Source: Nemertoderma westbladi (taxonomy: Eukaryota > Xenacoelomorpha > Nemertodermatida > Nemertodermatidae). Taken from it: a stretch of 64,000 nucleotides of DNA. The notes below the pieces were generated by a model. That model was not told the origin of the DNA. It saw nothing but the letters and a program-made list of their open reading frames with translations, and searched no databases. This document shows positions 1 to 11,437 of the stretch, piece by piece (position 1 is the stretch's first letter; each line of letters starts with the position of its first letter). A program made the position numbers and the translations under genes. The stretch spans positions 1-64,000 of the forward strand of contig JAUCBJ010006520.1 in NCBI GenBank assembly GCA_032718475.1, given 5' to 3'.

Positions 1-128
1 GATGAAGTTTTAATTAATAATTAATTAATAGTTAAATTAAGTTTTAATTAAACATTAAGTTTTAATTAATGTTAAGCTAACTAGGGCTACTGACTGAACT
101 ATTTATACCGAGTCTCTGCTCTACCCTA
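1..128. other. AT-rich low-complexity stretch, no gene
   Basis: The first ~75 bases are made almost only of TTAATTAA-like words, followed by ordinary AT-rich sequence. I see no coding or RNA feature here. Confidence 0.6.
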
Positions 129-211
129 GCTGTAGCCTATAATAACGCAGTATGCTGTAATGGTATAGATCATAGATTTACAGGACAGGTCAGTAGGTTA
201 CATGGTAGGCC
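129..211 (+). repeat. 83-bp direct repeat, copy A
   Basis: The segment beginning GCTGTAGCCTATAATAACGC and ending GGTTACATGGTAGGCC recurs base for base at 1469-1551, offset exactly 1340 bp in the same orientation. The two copies bracket a C-rich/G-rich inverted-repeat element. Identity over 83 bp means the duplication is young compared with the diverged repeats nearby. Confidence 0.95.
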
Positions 212-220
212 ATGCTGGAT

Positions 221-375
221 CTAGGACACTTCCCCCCCGGACACTTCCCCCCCGCCCAAGTAGGACACTTCCCCCCGGACACTTCCCCCCCAGACACTCC
301 CCCCCCCCCCCGGACACTTGCCCCCCGGACACTCCCCCCCCCCCGGACACTTGCCCCCCAGACACTTCCCCCCCA
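221..375 (+). repeat. GGACACTTCCCCCC minisatellite (left arm)
   Basis: About nine units of 15-20 bp, each GGACACTT or AGACACTT followed by a run of 6-13 C. Most length variation lies in the C runs. It is the inverted partner of 1366-1462. The open frame through it is a repeat artefact. Confidence 0.85.
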
Positions 376-547
376 GTTAAAGTGTTAAAATTAATCTGGG
401 TGCATCAAAGCAATAAACAAAAGTTAAAGATGGTTACAGGACAAGTTGTATCTAGACAAGTTTTTTCAAAATTATAAAAGAAACATTTTTATAGTCAATT
501 TTTGTTTGTTTTCCTTTTAATTCCTTTAATTCTTTTAATTTCTTTTA

Positions 548-690
548 ATTGGGGGCTGCCGCCCCCAAACCCCCGCTTCTTTTCTTGGGGGCTACCGCCC
601 CCAAACCCCCGCTTCTTTTCTTGGGAGCTGCCGCCCCCAAACCCCCGCTTTTCTTGGGGGTTATAGGCCCCCAGACCCCGGCATTTCCCT
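548..690 (+). repeat. 36-bp hairpin repeat, about 4 units
   Basis: Units read roughly GGGGGCTGCCGCCCCC followed by AAACCCCCGCTTCTTTTC. Each unit contains a perfect GGGGGC/GCCCCC stem with a 4-base loop, and the C-rich tail can also pair with the G run. The last unit is diverged. It lies in the interior of the 212-1468 element. Confidence 0.8.
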
Positions 691-1365
691 GTGTGCCCGT
701 GGTGAAAGACTTAAGACCACTTTAAAATAATTAATTCATGTTTGTATCATCAGATAATAAATTGACTAAGCCTAAAGTAGGAGCTGTATTGAATGTTAAC
801 CAATTTAATATATAAATTACTACAATATTATATAATTCAACAAAATCCTATTAAAAATATTGCAAGTAACCAGGAAATTTAATATGTAGTGTGTATAATA
901 TCTATATAGTATGTATAGTAGTAATATGTATATCAATATGTAATGCTGAACACAGAATACAGGTCGACGCATGTCGATTTTACCCTGGAGAGGTATAATT
1001 TTGATTGCAACAATAATATTCATCCCCATCTGCTACAATTTGAAGAAGACTATTACATAATAATACCTATAATTAAAACAATTAATTATTATAATTCTAT
1101 AGTTAATAAAAACACTATATCATTCCGGGGATGGAATTTATAGGTTATCTAATATAATTAATTGTTTAAAGATTAGTAAACAATACGATGTAATTGCATT
1201 GATAAAACCCATAAATAAAACTTGGATATAAAATGTAAAATCGGGATGCAAAAGATCACTTTCTGAGCTACGAAAGGAAAATTGGATACAACATATCTGG
1301 ATACAAGCGGTCCGTTTACCTTACAAAATGAAAAATACGAATGTGAGAAGTTAAGAATAGTCGGG

Positions 1366-1462
1366 GGGGAAGTGTCTGGGGGGGAAGTGTCCGGGGGGGA
1401 AGTGTCCTACTTGAGCGGGGGGGAACTGTCCGGGGGGGAAGTGTCCGGGGGGGAAGTGTCCG
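1366..1462 (-). repeat. GGACACTTCCCCCC minisatellite (right arm, inverted)
   Basis: Six to seven units of GGGGGGAAGTGTCC on the + strand, the reverse complement of the array at 221-375. One unit has AACTGTCC. Together with the left arm it could fold into a stem of about 100 bp across about 1.2 kb. Confidence 0.85.
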
Positions 1463-1468
1463 AACACC

Positions 1469-1551
1469 GCTGTAGCCTATAATAACGCAGTATGCTGTAA
1501 TGGTATAGATCATAGATTTACAGGACAGGTCAGTAGGTTACATGGTAGGCC
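1469..1551 (+). repeat. 83-bp direct repeat, copy B
   Basis: Exact second copy of 129-211. The sequence after it (TAGCTACATGG) differs from that after copy A, where the inverted-repeat element starts. Confidence 0.95.
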
Positions 1552-2889
1552 TAGCTACATGGCCACCGCTCCTTGTATGTCTTATTATGACAATCTATTA
1601 CAACACAATCCAAGCGGTTCTACCAATTTAAAGTTATTTTTTTGTTAAGTTAATTTGCAATTTCAAAACATTGAAACTATAATTTTCAGATTTTCGGACA
1701 AAATTAGGATGAAACTTTAAATATCTCTTTGTGGTCCTATGGAATCTGAACCGGTTATTACGTTACGGTATTTTCGGTAAATACGCAATTATTTTTTTCG
1801 GAATACAGTAACGTAACGTAATTTGGAAATTATTCCGTAATGTAATATCGTAACGTAAAAAGTTCAGTTTTTCAACCGTAACGTGACGTAATACCGTAAC
1901 GTAACGTAACGTAAAACATCCTTGCCAATGAGTCACTTGCCGAATACAAAAGGTTTTATCTAAAACTAAAAGTGAGTCACTTTAATATATATTACTGTAA
2001 TATATACTAATAATAATATTCATTACGAAACTGGCTCTTTATAGAGCCTGACTGCCTGAGCGGTATACTGTAGGTAGTTGTTGTAGGAAAGATGGACCCC
2101 ATCTATGGTAATATTTTGTAACTAATATAGGGCCTACTGATAGTACTGTATGTTATGAAAGTGCCGGTCGCAAGATCAACTAAAGGCACCCACATTATTT
2201 TTTACTGTACATCTTGTTTCAGTGCTTGTACTGTTATCATTTATTGTTTTGGTTATAAAGGGCATGCTTCTGAAACCTGCTCATCATTTTCCGTAATTTA
2301 TAATTTGTCATATATTTGTAGTTTTGATTAGACCCACCTCGTTAAGCTACTCCTTTCACTTTTTAAGTTTAATTGTAATTTTGTAATTTATAATGGTAAA
2401 CTTGATAAAAATTTAATTTCCAGTGTACCTCTAGTGTGATATCCCCTGTGATATTAATATTACCAGTAACATTAATAATTCATAATGTAAATTATATATC
2501 CGTTATATCCCTCTACCGACCATTACCATTAACTATATTTTTGTTTATCTAAAACATTTACATTTATTAATATGCGATATTTAGGAAGCAAAGAGTGCTA
2601 ATAAATAAGGCTGATATGTAGTCTAATAGTTGAGATATATAAACCTCTGACTAATTATAAATACAGTATATGCTAGATCTTCGTTCATTACTCGATGCTT
2701 GACTCGCCAAATAAATCACAGTTGAGATAAGTGTGCAATGGGTCTTTGGGCCACTTGACAACTATCAAGGTTCAAAACGATAATAATAAATAAAAATACA
2801 AAAATGTTTTAAAATGATACCCATATCGACCACTGTTATTAATTTATTAAACTATTTCAATACTGTTTCAAATGCTCATTGATGTTAGT
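1552..2889. other. Intergenic, no gene seen
   Basis: AT-rich unique sequence. Between about 1750 and 1915 the words CGTAACGTAA and TTACGTTACG recur many times in both orientations (a self-complementary simple repeat). No coding signal or RNA gene is apparent. Confidence 0.5.
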
Positions 2890-2895
2890 TGTGTG

Positions 2896-3098
2896 GTTGA
2901 GAACTGAATCGATTTTTAGTAATTTCAGTTTCAGTTACAGTTACAGTATTCAAATTTCCTAATTACAGTTTCAGTTACAGTTACAGTATTAAAAATTCGC
3001 AATTACAGTTACAGTTATAGTTACAGTATCAAAAAAAACATCAAAATCATTCAGTTACAGTTGCAGTTACAGTATAATTACAGTTACAGTTCTCAACA
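2896..3098. repeat. TTACAG simple repeat bounded by an inverted repeat
   Basis: The core is repeated CAGTTACAGTTTCAG words. The left end GTTGAGAACTG is matched in inverse by CAGTTCTCAAC at the right end. The layout resembles 28964-29850, where CAGTTT words are likewise bounded by AGTGC...GAACTGAAA and its inverse. I infer a dispersed family of small inverted-repeat elements with simple-repeat cores. Confidence 0.55.
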
Positions 3099-3102
3099 CT
3101 AG

Positions 3103-4015
3103 TAGATACGCCTAGGACAGTAGGACACCGGCAGCATTCTTAATGCAGCTGCTTCCAGCAAGCCGATTATAGATAGATAATTTATACCTGAAAAGGGTGG
3201 ACAGTCCAATCACAGAATCACTACGAAATAGCACTGCCTTAATACGTTTTCTGATTGGTCCGACTATTATCTATATTTTATGTGCCTGTGTCCTGTCTGC
3301 CATACCAAACCAACTGCTGCAGCCTGTAGTCCTGGCAGTCAGGCAGTGCTGAACTGACACAATAGCAATCGCATTCAGCTGCTGTTCCGGCCAATCCGGC
3401 CAATTAGCGGCCAAAGGCAACATTTTCATTTTTGAAACAACATTGTTACCGTGCGCTTTCTTTTCTGAAGTTGAAACCTGTTGTTTTTGGAATCAGGTTG
3501 GTCGATGGGCATGACTGCATGACCGACTTCCAGTACATATATATGATTTCTGATTTACTTTCAATATCAGTACCGGTAGTGGTAGGGGTGCATGTAAAGA
3601 GCGGACTGCGGATTGCCAAAATCCGCGCGGTGAATTTGAATTATCGACTTCCAAACTAAGACTCCGCTCTTTGTTGTCTGGACAAATGGCGGACTGAAGC
3701 CGGTAAATTGTAACCTGATTGGCTCAATCATTTACATAGACTGAAAGGGAACTTAAAGAATGAATCATCCCATCGTGCCATTGGCTTTTAAATGTTTACT
3801 ATTGTGCAACACTGTAATACATGAAACAATTATCCTATAAATATAAAAGAGAGAATATTCGGATATCCTAACTGAGCCAACCCCCCCCCCCCCCCCCCCC
3901 CCCTCTTTTTGGACGACCCCAACGTAAAAAATTTTAAACAAGGAATATCTTATAAGGTCGCGGTTTACACCTTTAAGCAATAAGCATAACTCTGCTTCGT
4001 CAGCAGAAGTACATA
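3103..4015. other. Intergenic, no gene seen
   Basis: Contains a short sequence (about 3125-3160, GCAGCATTCTTAATGCAGCT) related to the pair at 24797 and 25411, and an uninterrupted run of about 23 C at 3881-3903. Short open frames here look non-coding. Confidence 0.5.
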
Positions 4016-4357
4016 CTACAATAGTCCCAGGTGTGGTTTCATTACAAAGACAATTTTATTTGGGATCTCCCCACGCCAACGATAAGTTATAAATACGAAT
4101 ACACGTTCCGGATCTTGGTCTGATGAAACTTTGCCTTTAACTCGAAACAATATTGGATAATCGGGTCGAGCTGTCGAGTAAGTATGCCTAAAATGAAACC
4201 CGTTTCTTTCATTATCCAATAATTTCGAAATATGAGACCCTGTACATCGGTACGCGCCCATTGCATCGATAGAATAATTTTCCACATTCTCTTTTCCTAC
4301 TTCATTGGAATCAAAAACAAACGTACAGTTACATAAAACTGTCTCAATCTGGCGTTT
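4016..4357 (-). CDS. Possible coding fragment, unrecognised
   Basis: On the minus strand a frame is open for 113 codons from just after a TAA at 4358-4360 to a TAG at 4016-4018. The translation is not low complexity: it includes NYSIDAMGAYRCTGSHISKL, YSTARPDYPILFRVKGKVSS and VFVFITYRWRGEIPNKIV, with a composition like a globular protein. The first in-frame ATG is internal. A CAG in a modest splice-acceptor context lies at the 5' edge, so this could be a terminal exon or a relic of a mobile-element protein. I do not recognise the family and do not propose a function. A chance ORF remains possible. Confidence 0.25.
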   Translation of the reverse strand, partial: KRQIETVLCNCTFVFDSNEVGKENVENYSIDAMGAYRCTGSHISKLLDNERNGFHFRHTYSTARPDYPILFRVKGKVSSDQDPERVFVFITYRWRGEIPNKIVFVMKPHLGLL

Positions 4358-5233
4358 TTAGCCGTAAACCTTATCACCTGCTGAGAGCTTTATCATCTGC
4401 TTTACTAAATCAACGTACTCTTCCCTCGCGATACTAGGACGACAAGGTACTTCATTACCTAGAGTGTGACCTATAGCGGTGTTATTATTATGACAAGACA
4501 ACAAAGAAACTCTAAGTTGCCCAGTGACAAGACCATCTACTGTCCCTGTACTACAGGGGTTGTTAACTTCACGATTGTGATTGTTGGAAAAAAAAAATGG
4601 GTTGATATGGAATGGGGTGGGGAAAAAATAACTATTTTTTCCACTGGTTTTGCTTTGTACTAAGTTTTTTCTATCTTTTTTGTTGTTGTTGTTGCTGTAG
4701 GATGGTGCTAATTTGTGTACACCATAACCCTTAATACAACAACCATTTATAGGGGGTCGGAGCCCACCCCCTAATTTTTTATGCTATGTGTGTCAGCTAT
4801 GCCATGAGTTTGGCAATGCTGTTGTCATTAATAATAATAAATCGTTATCAACTACCAGTAATCAGGTAATGAATGGTAGTTCAGGGTCGGGATCATTTAA
4901 GACAGTAATGTCTATAGTTTGGAGGTCGTCCACGTCCATCGTCCATTCTGCCATTATCCAAAAAAACGTTCCTCGATATTAACTGTAGGCTACGTCTGTA
5001 CGGTACGTACTGACTTGTATGGTAGGACTATAGGTGATAGGCAGATAGGCCTAGACCAGTCTGCCAGTAGACAGAAGAAAGCTAGTTCCAACAGTATACA
5101 CTGGTACACAGTACAGCAGTAGGCCTAGTTAGCTGGTTAGCTAGTAGGTAGGCGTAGTCCTAGTCTGTTAGTCAGCTAGTAGTAGTTTTTTATTGACCAT
5201 ACAGCCATACTGCCATACAGCCATAATACAGTA
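4358..5233. other. Intergenic, no gene seen
   Basis: AT-rich sequence followed from about 5020 by low-complexity TAG/AGGCCT words. No supported gene. Confidence 0.5.
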
Positions 5234-6624
5234 CAGTTAGGTACAATGGCCAAATCTGGCAATGATTGTGATTGCCATATTTGGCAACCAAGCAAAATCT
5301 GGCAACATTTCTGATTGCCTGATTTGGCAACTATATAAAGCCGTTGTTGCCATATTTGGCAACTTAACTAACTCATTGAATATGGCTTATATGGTTCTGC
5401 TTCATTAAGTTCTTCTATGGCAGTATGGTCATTCCTTAGATCCTGAAATGTTAATGTTAGGCCTAGAAAAAAGGGATATAGGGCCAGGTTACAGGTTATA
5501 CTTATCACTTATACCGGTAGTGACATATTCTAAGTTCTAACTGTCTAACCAATACAGCAATATATCCTAATAAATGAGGTGAGAATGAGAGTCAATAATA
5601 CAAACACAGACTGACTGGTGATAGTTTATTTTTGCTAGTAATCTCTGGCGCTGCTTGGGGAGGTGGTTGATTGTTGTTTGTAGGGCCTACCAATAATAGT
5701 TTAGTATTTATAGATTGTAACTGTGTAATGCTGATACAATTTCCCAGCAATCTAAATTATCCTTCACTCTATATCCTGATATCAGTTCAGTATATCTATC
5801 TTTCCATTCCTACATCAGTACATACAGACATATAACTGTATAATGAAAATAATTTCATCCCGTTTTTCATTAGGGCCTACTAGAAACAATGTGGTTGAAT
5901 CCCTTAACACGCGTTTTGGTTTTCTCAGTCTTTCTAAATTTTGACACTATTTTTCTTCTGTCACGCCGTTTCTCAAACTTTAATGCCCCCTTGCCTTCTT
6001 GCTTCCTTTTGGTGATGTTCACGTTCTGACGTTGTCAAATAAATATTATTACGTTTATTTCCATTTCAGCCTTTGAAGCATGTGATTCTTTAGTTTTGTT
6101 TATGCCTATACCATATACCAGTCTACCAGTACGGTATCTGTTACAGACTCATCCATCTTTCCATTAACATATTAACAACATATCAAATACATTCTGACAT
6201 TTCATCAACTAATGTTTTGTTTATAAATCATCACAACTCGACAAGGGTAAGCAAGCTGTAAGCAATTTTGAAGTAATTTACAATGACAGAGTTACTGACC
6301 GGCTGACCGGGCTGCACAATGATAATTGTTGCCAAAACTGGCAACCATTATTTTTCTTTAATTCTAATGGTTGCCAAAAATGGCAATAATTATTTTAGGC
6401 ACATTTCGGCCTATTGCTAAGAGAAATTCAGACGATGATTTTTTTTCTTATACGGTCAATTATATTTAAATTTCGCGCTCTTTTCACTTACCTATTTACC
6501 AAAATGCGATTTTGCTTCTGGGCGTGCGAAAATTAGAAAAACCAAAAGTTGCCAGATTTGGCAATAAACATTGCCATATGTGGCAACTTTTGAGGTTGCC
6601 AGATTTGGCCATTGTACCTAACTG
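5234..6624. mobile_element. MITE-like DNA element with long TIRs, 5-bp target duplication
   Basis: The left end CAGTTAGGTACAATGGCC continues as AAATCTGGCAA and is matched by an inverted right end, TTGCCAGATTT then GGCCATTGTACCTAACTG, giving TIRs of about 29 bp. The flanks show CAGTA immediately before the left end (5229-5233) and CAGTA immediately after the right end (6625-6629), consistent with a 5-bp target-site duplication. Copies of TTGCCAAATNTGGCAAC, itself palindromic, cluster near both ends (about 5262-5361 and 6330-6610) and could be subterminal transposase-binding repeats. The 1.39-kb body has no recognisable transposase, so it looks non-autonomous. Superfamily not assigned. Confidence 0.75.
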
Positions 6625-6639
6625 CAGTACCGGTACCGT

Positions 6640-7150
6640 ACCGTACCTCTGCACCTAACTGCCTACAGGCCTAATATCAGAATATAAAGGAATTAAATCA
6701 ATTCGACCTACAAGCTTGACCTGCCTGCTGACAAGTCGACCTACAGCGTACAGCGCTAGGCCTACAGCTGTACAGGCCTAGCCAGCTAGCTGCAGCTGCC
6801 TAGCAGCCTAGGCCTACCTGCCTACTGCAATCAGGCAATAGCTAAGTAGAATGCAGGCTGGCAGGCCTACTGCTGTACTGTCACCAGGCTGCAGGTCACT
6901 GTCAGACTGTAGGCCTATAGGCTGCCGGTACTCCAGGTTGGAATTTCTGAATTTATGTAGAGTTTGCTCAACATGTGTGGCGCGCATTAAGGGTCCTGCT
7001 GTCCTGGCGCGGAGCAACAGGCTGACAGGGTCGTGTGGCGCGCATTGAGGTGAGGATCCTGGCGCGCATATGGCAGTATGGCAGTATGGACAGATGGGTG
7101 TCAGGTAACAGGGTAACAGTAGCAATGCACTGGCAACATATCAGGATCAG
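6640..7150. repeat. AGGCCT/CAGCTG low-complexity region
   Basis: Dense TAGGCCTAC, AGCTGCAG, CTGCCTAC and GGCGCGCATT words, partly palindromic. Overlapping open frames on both strands between 6814 and 7153 are compositional artefacts. Confidence 0.5.
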
Positions 7151-7204
7151 CATATCCCTGTATCCACTCTACTTCAAATTATATCAGTATTTTTAAAAAG
7201 AGTG

Positions 7205-7690
7205 AAAAATTTTCGCTCGCTTCGCTCGCGTTTATGATCGTATCCTATTACTGTCCTATTCATATCCATTCTGCCATTACTGCATTATTTCATTTCAATA
7301 TCCCTATTGTTGTATTGGATTGGGTAGGCCTACTGTATCTGTTTATTAACCTACATGAGTTGTTTCAATTGTTCAAGCCAATACTGCAATATACAGATAT
7401 AAAACCACATTTAGACATTATCATGCTCGCTACGCTCTCAATTTAATCCATAATCACATTCTGTATTAAAAAACAGTTGGTTGGCCTGCTATAAACAGAT
7501 AAATGTTTAAATTTTCTTGCTCGCTACGCTCGTAATTTAACCACATCTGTATTTAAAAACAGCCGGTTGACCTACTACCGGTATCTAACTAATACTGTAT
7601 TAATCTTAATATTTCTGCAAAATTTATTTGCTCGCTACGCTCGCCGTTTAATATTTTAATAGTGTACTGGTAGGTCTGCTGCAGTATAAA
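7205..7690 (+). repeat. Diverged ~100-bp repeat with GCTCGCTACGCTCG core
   Basis: The word GCTCGCTACGCTC (first copy GCTCGCTTCGCTC) occurs at about 7213, 7425, 7522 and 7630. The last three are each followed by AATTTAA or GTTTAAT, and two of them further on by TGTATTAAAAAACAG-like sequence. It looks like an old tandem or dispersed duplication. No coding content. Confidence 0.6.
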
Positions 7691-7951
7691 CAAATAAAAA
7701 TAATCTGATAAATTATTACAATATAGTACAGTCTGCAGTCAGATAGTAGGTACCAACTGACCAATACAGCAATAATTGCAAAATGTCTTGGTGAATGGTT
7801 GGCGCGCATTGAATGTCATGGCTGGCGTGCTTTTCGTTTTACCAGAACCCATGTGGTGCGCTTTTTGTCAATATTCCATATACAGATATCAGATATAGGC
7901 CAGTACGCCGGTACTACAATCAGACAATAGCTAAGCAGTCTGTAGTTAGAA

Positions 7952-8094
7952 GCTGCACTACTCTTAACATTCAACTATGTTAATGTCAGTGGAATGTTGA
8001 AACATAGTGCGATATTATATCAAACCTTTATGCAACTCAGGAAGTTAAAACTTTTGTTTATGGTTTCCTGATACTTTGAAGGTCACAGCTCAAA
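7952..8094 (+). repeat. Dispersed ~140-bp repeat, copy 1
   Basis: Shares long blocks with 9329-9468 in the same orientation, including GGAATGTTGAAACATAGTGC and TGATACTTTGAAGGTCACAG. Substitutions and small indels separate the copies, so this is an older duplication or interspersed element. Confidence 0.8.
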
Positions 8095-8099
8095 ACACA

Positions 8100-9328
8100 C
8101 AACATTCAGTTCAGTTGCTCAGCAAGTCTTAGTTTTTAGTTCAAGTTTTAGTACATAGCAGCATAGTAGCAGTAGGGCATAAGGATTAGGTGTCATTCCA
8201 TTCAAGCTCGACCAATTGGTGTGGCAAGGGTCGGACATTTTCGATGAAATTTTCACCATTATTGTTGATACTTGTGAAAAAATGATATTTTGAAAATTTC
8301 AGCTTATTTTATTGATTCGTTCTCGAGATATCGCTGTTTGAATTATCGCTCATTTTCAAAATTCAGTGAAGCACATTATTTAAGGTGGAGTCTAAACTTG
8401 CTCTGATTATCAGTTTTGTATTAATTGTGCTTGATTTTAACAATTGGAGACATAAATGTCCATATTTTAGTAATGAATTTAGTAAATTATTTGTTGGAAA
8501 GCGACAATGAGTCTTTAACATCCTCTAAAAATTTGAAATTTTAAAAAATGCCATTTTTAAAACAAAAACCAGAAACCCAGTGTGAATGTTTATATTTGCG
8601 AAGAATTGCAAAAACGTGAAAAAGGGCTACTTTGACGACGTTGGTGATGCAATCTGATTAATGATATGCTCATGATCTTTTAACCCTGTCATCATTGATA
8701 TAAAGTGTACGTACGTACACCCTGTGCCCTGTCTAAATTTGAAGTCTAAACTGGGAATGGTTGAGTATGTGCACCTCAACAAAGAAAACCAAAAACTTTC
8801 AGAGGCGGGTGGATTCCAATGTTCCATAAGAAGTTCTGATGATGAGTTTTTGCATGAATATAAGTTTGGGAAGTAATAAATAATTGGGAAAGTGGCATAA
8901 AGTGGGAAGTGCCCTTCCCACTTATTTATTGACTATACATATATACAGTATATTGTATATGGTAGCAGGCCCTATTTCAAATAATGCATCAAAAGCAAAC
9001 TGCGGGATAGATAAGGTATAGTGAGTAATTACTTAAGGTATTTGTATTATTAAAGTATAAGGTATGGCTGTGAGTTGGGTAGTTCAATAGTTAGCAATTT
9101 GAGTTTGGTAGTATTTTATTGATGATGAAGTCTATTGCATATTGTACTTATATCTCAATTTTTCAACCACTCCACGGAAAAAAATTGTCAGAAGTTTGGG
9201 ATTAGCCATTGAAATTAATTGTTTTGAATTCCGCTGAGCAATAATATGCTGATATGATAGATGAAAACTACAATATTGGATCTTAACCAACGCTGAGCAG
9301 TCTAAAGAATATCAACATCAGCGAATCT
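8100..9328. other. Intergenic, no gene seen
   Basis: AT-rich. A short perfect hairpin, AAGTGGGAAG/CTTCCCACTT, lies around 8900-8925. Small open frames have no recognisable domain. Confidence 0.5.
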
Positions 9329-9468
9329 GCACTACTCTTAACAACCAACCGTGTTTATGTCGGTGGAATGTTGAAACATAGTGCGATATTATATTGAACC
9401 TTTGTGCAACTCAGAAAATCAACACTTTTGGAGATATGTTTTCTGATACTTTGAAGGTCACAGCTCAC
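9329..9468 (+). repeat. Dispersed ~140-bp repeat, copy 2
   Basis: Second copy of the repeat described at 7952-8094. Confidence 0.8.
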
Positions 9469-9469
9469 C

Positions 9470-10400
9470 TCACAGCTCAGGTTATTGGCCCTAGGCATCT
9501 ATCTAGGCTTACACTGTTCTGATATTTGTAAAGTTAAAGTCATATGATATTGGAGGCCTACCCAGGTCCGAGATAGTGGCGCACATTGACCACTCTTCAA
9601 AAAAACAAATTATAAACATATTAAACTGTAAATAGAGTTTTGTTTAGACAACAACAACACTGTAACATGGAACATCTCCTTTCCATTTTTAACGTTAAAT
9701 TAAATTTTTAATAACTGCTAAAGTGGTGTCTGTAGTGTGATAGACTGATAGTGCCCCAGAGGCCAGGCCAGAGATATATAATTATATATGCTTATATGTG
9801 AGTGAAGGCTATAATTATATACCGGTCGTATATATCATCACCGGTATGCCAGTGGTGCCGATATGTCTCCTTGGCAGATTAAAAAATCTTTGGGGCCGTT
9901 TCACAGCTGCACAGGTTGCAGACAGGGTTAACATTTCACTCATCGCACGAATTTTGATTTGTGTTGTGATATTGTTTGCTTAGACAACCGTGTATTACAT
10001 TAGACGGGAGGCAGTTTGTTTGTTTGTTGAATGTTTATTGTTTGTTTGCATCTTCCAATCCCATCTGTTTCTTGGAGTATGTGTGATGCATGCTCGTTAC
10101 GGCGGCGACGACAGAATCCATATACTGAGAGGTCCGCTCAGACACGCTCAGTGTGTGCTTTCACACACACACACTCGATCAACTATGTGCAACCTTGTCG
10201 GATTCTGGAATTCTGGAGTGACTTATCCTCCCAGATAAGATCATCTCTGGATCTCTAATTCCTATGAATTAGGGAACCGTTAATTATGAATGAATGAATG
10301 TACCGATATGTCATGATACGTATGTACCGGTATAGACAATGCAACTAACTACTGGAGTTCTGACTAGCCTAATAGTGGGCTTAGTATGTTAATGAATAGA
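9470..10400. other. Intergenic, no gene seen
   Basis: No supported gene. A hydrophobic 61-codon ORF at 9798-9983 and overlapping frames at 9990-10258 lack conserved features and were not accepted. Confidence 0.5.
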
Positions 10401-11437
10401 CTTGACACGTTAGCTGCGGCTCCGAAACCACTGGTTCTTTGTTACTGCGGATTGTGCACCGGTGAACAACCATGTGCTGTTCCATGACTGCTGCAGGATT
10501 TGAAACTTGGCGTTTAGTTAGTGCGGATTGTGCACCGGTGATGCGGTGAACAACAAATTACTTTTTGTTAATTACATTTTGTGGGAATGCCTTTGGGCAC
10601 CGGTGCTCATATTCACGTATTGTATTTATAAAACAACGGAGAACCACCATGGAAGAAACCGCATCTCAATTCTCAATACCTCCTTCCAGGCCAGAGTCAG
10701 AGATAGTGGTTTGAATTTCATCAAAATTTTATATATTTTTTATGATTTTACTAATACAGGGTTAATAATTTTCAAAACTGTACCAATAATTATCCCATCA
10801 CATTAGTAGATTACTATTGGCCACTTTCGAAATTTCAGGGGTTAACCCCATAGGAGATAATGTCTGCAGTTTAACGACCCACCCCACCCCCATCAATTAT
10901 TTGGGTTTTAAAAACATTCATAAAGTAAAATAATATAAAATAACATTGTTATTGTTACAGCACATTTGCTCATGCAATATAAATTAACACATGAAAAGTA
11001 AACAAAACAGTTATTGCTTAACTAACAATGAACTAAATCAAATAGGCCTAATAGCTATTACTAAAGCATTTTAAAAATCCCGCCATATTTATATAAGTGG
11101 AAATATTGAGCACCGGCGCTCAATCCGCACTGCACTTGTGTAGTGCGGATTGTGCACTGGTGCACAAACCCAAAAAAATATATATATGAATCATACAAAG
11201 GTCACAGATACCGAATTTGACTACATCTGATTTGTGCACCGGTGTTCAACTTATAGCCTCCGCACTAAGGGCTAACCAAGCCAAAATAGCTCCGCACTAC
11301 AGAGGGTTGCACTATCCACATGTCATGTTCACCGGTGCACAATCCGCAGTAAGAAGTTGACAGGGAGTAAAACCTACCGCAGTAAAGTTAAAACACTAAT
11401 TGTGCACCGGTGCTCAATCCGCAGCTAACTTGTTAAG
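10401..11437. mobile_element. Inverted-repeat element with GTGCACCGGTG palindromes
   Basis: The left end (CTTGACACGTTAGCTGCGG) and right end (CCGCAGCTAACTTGTTAAG) are inverted copies matching at about 17 of 19 positions. The body repeatedly carries GCGGATTGTGCACCGGTG or its complement (about 10447, 10523, 10598, 11110, 11142, 11235, 11330, 11400); the core GAGCACCGGTGCTC is a perfect palindrome. No transposase is recognisable and I could not fix a target-site duplication. It ends about 300 bp before the KMT2-like ORF, so its palindromes sit in that gene's promoter or 5' region. Confidence 0.65.

Larger units (their letters stand above)
212..1468. mobile_element. Inverted-repeat element with C-rich minisatellite termini
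   Basis: The left end (about 221-375) is built of GGACACTTCCCCCC units and the right end (about 1366-1462) carries the reverse complement, GGGGGGAAGTGTCC. A shared irregular spacer (CCCAAGTAGGACAC on the left, GTGTCCTACTTGAGC on the right) shows that the ends are true inverted repeats and not two chance simple repeats. The interior is AT-rich with no recognisable transposase; open frames there are short. I read it as a non-autonomous DNA or foldback element. The class is unknown, and I could not fix a short target-site duplication because of the 83-bp flanking repeats. Confidence 0.6.

Noticed and set aside
1282-1513. Repeat peptides (GGEVSGGEVS and RTLPPRTLPP)
   Set aside because: Translations of the GGGGGGAAGTGTCC minisatellite arm of the inverted-repeat element.
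6814-7153. Overlapping 60-100-residue ORFs on both strands
   Set aside because: The region is AGGCCT/CAGCTG low complexity, which is GC-richer and stop-poor; no domain in any frame.
9798-9983. Small hydrophobic ORF as a membrane peptide
   Set aside because: 61 codons, no homology recognised, AT-rich intergenic context; expected by chance at this length.
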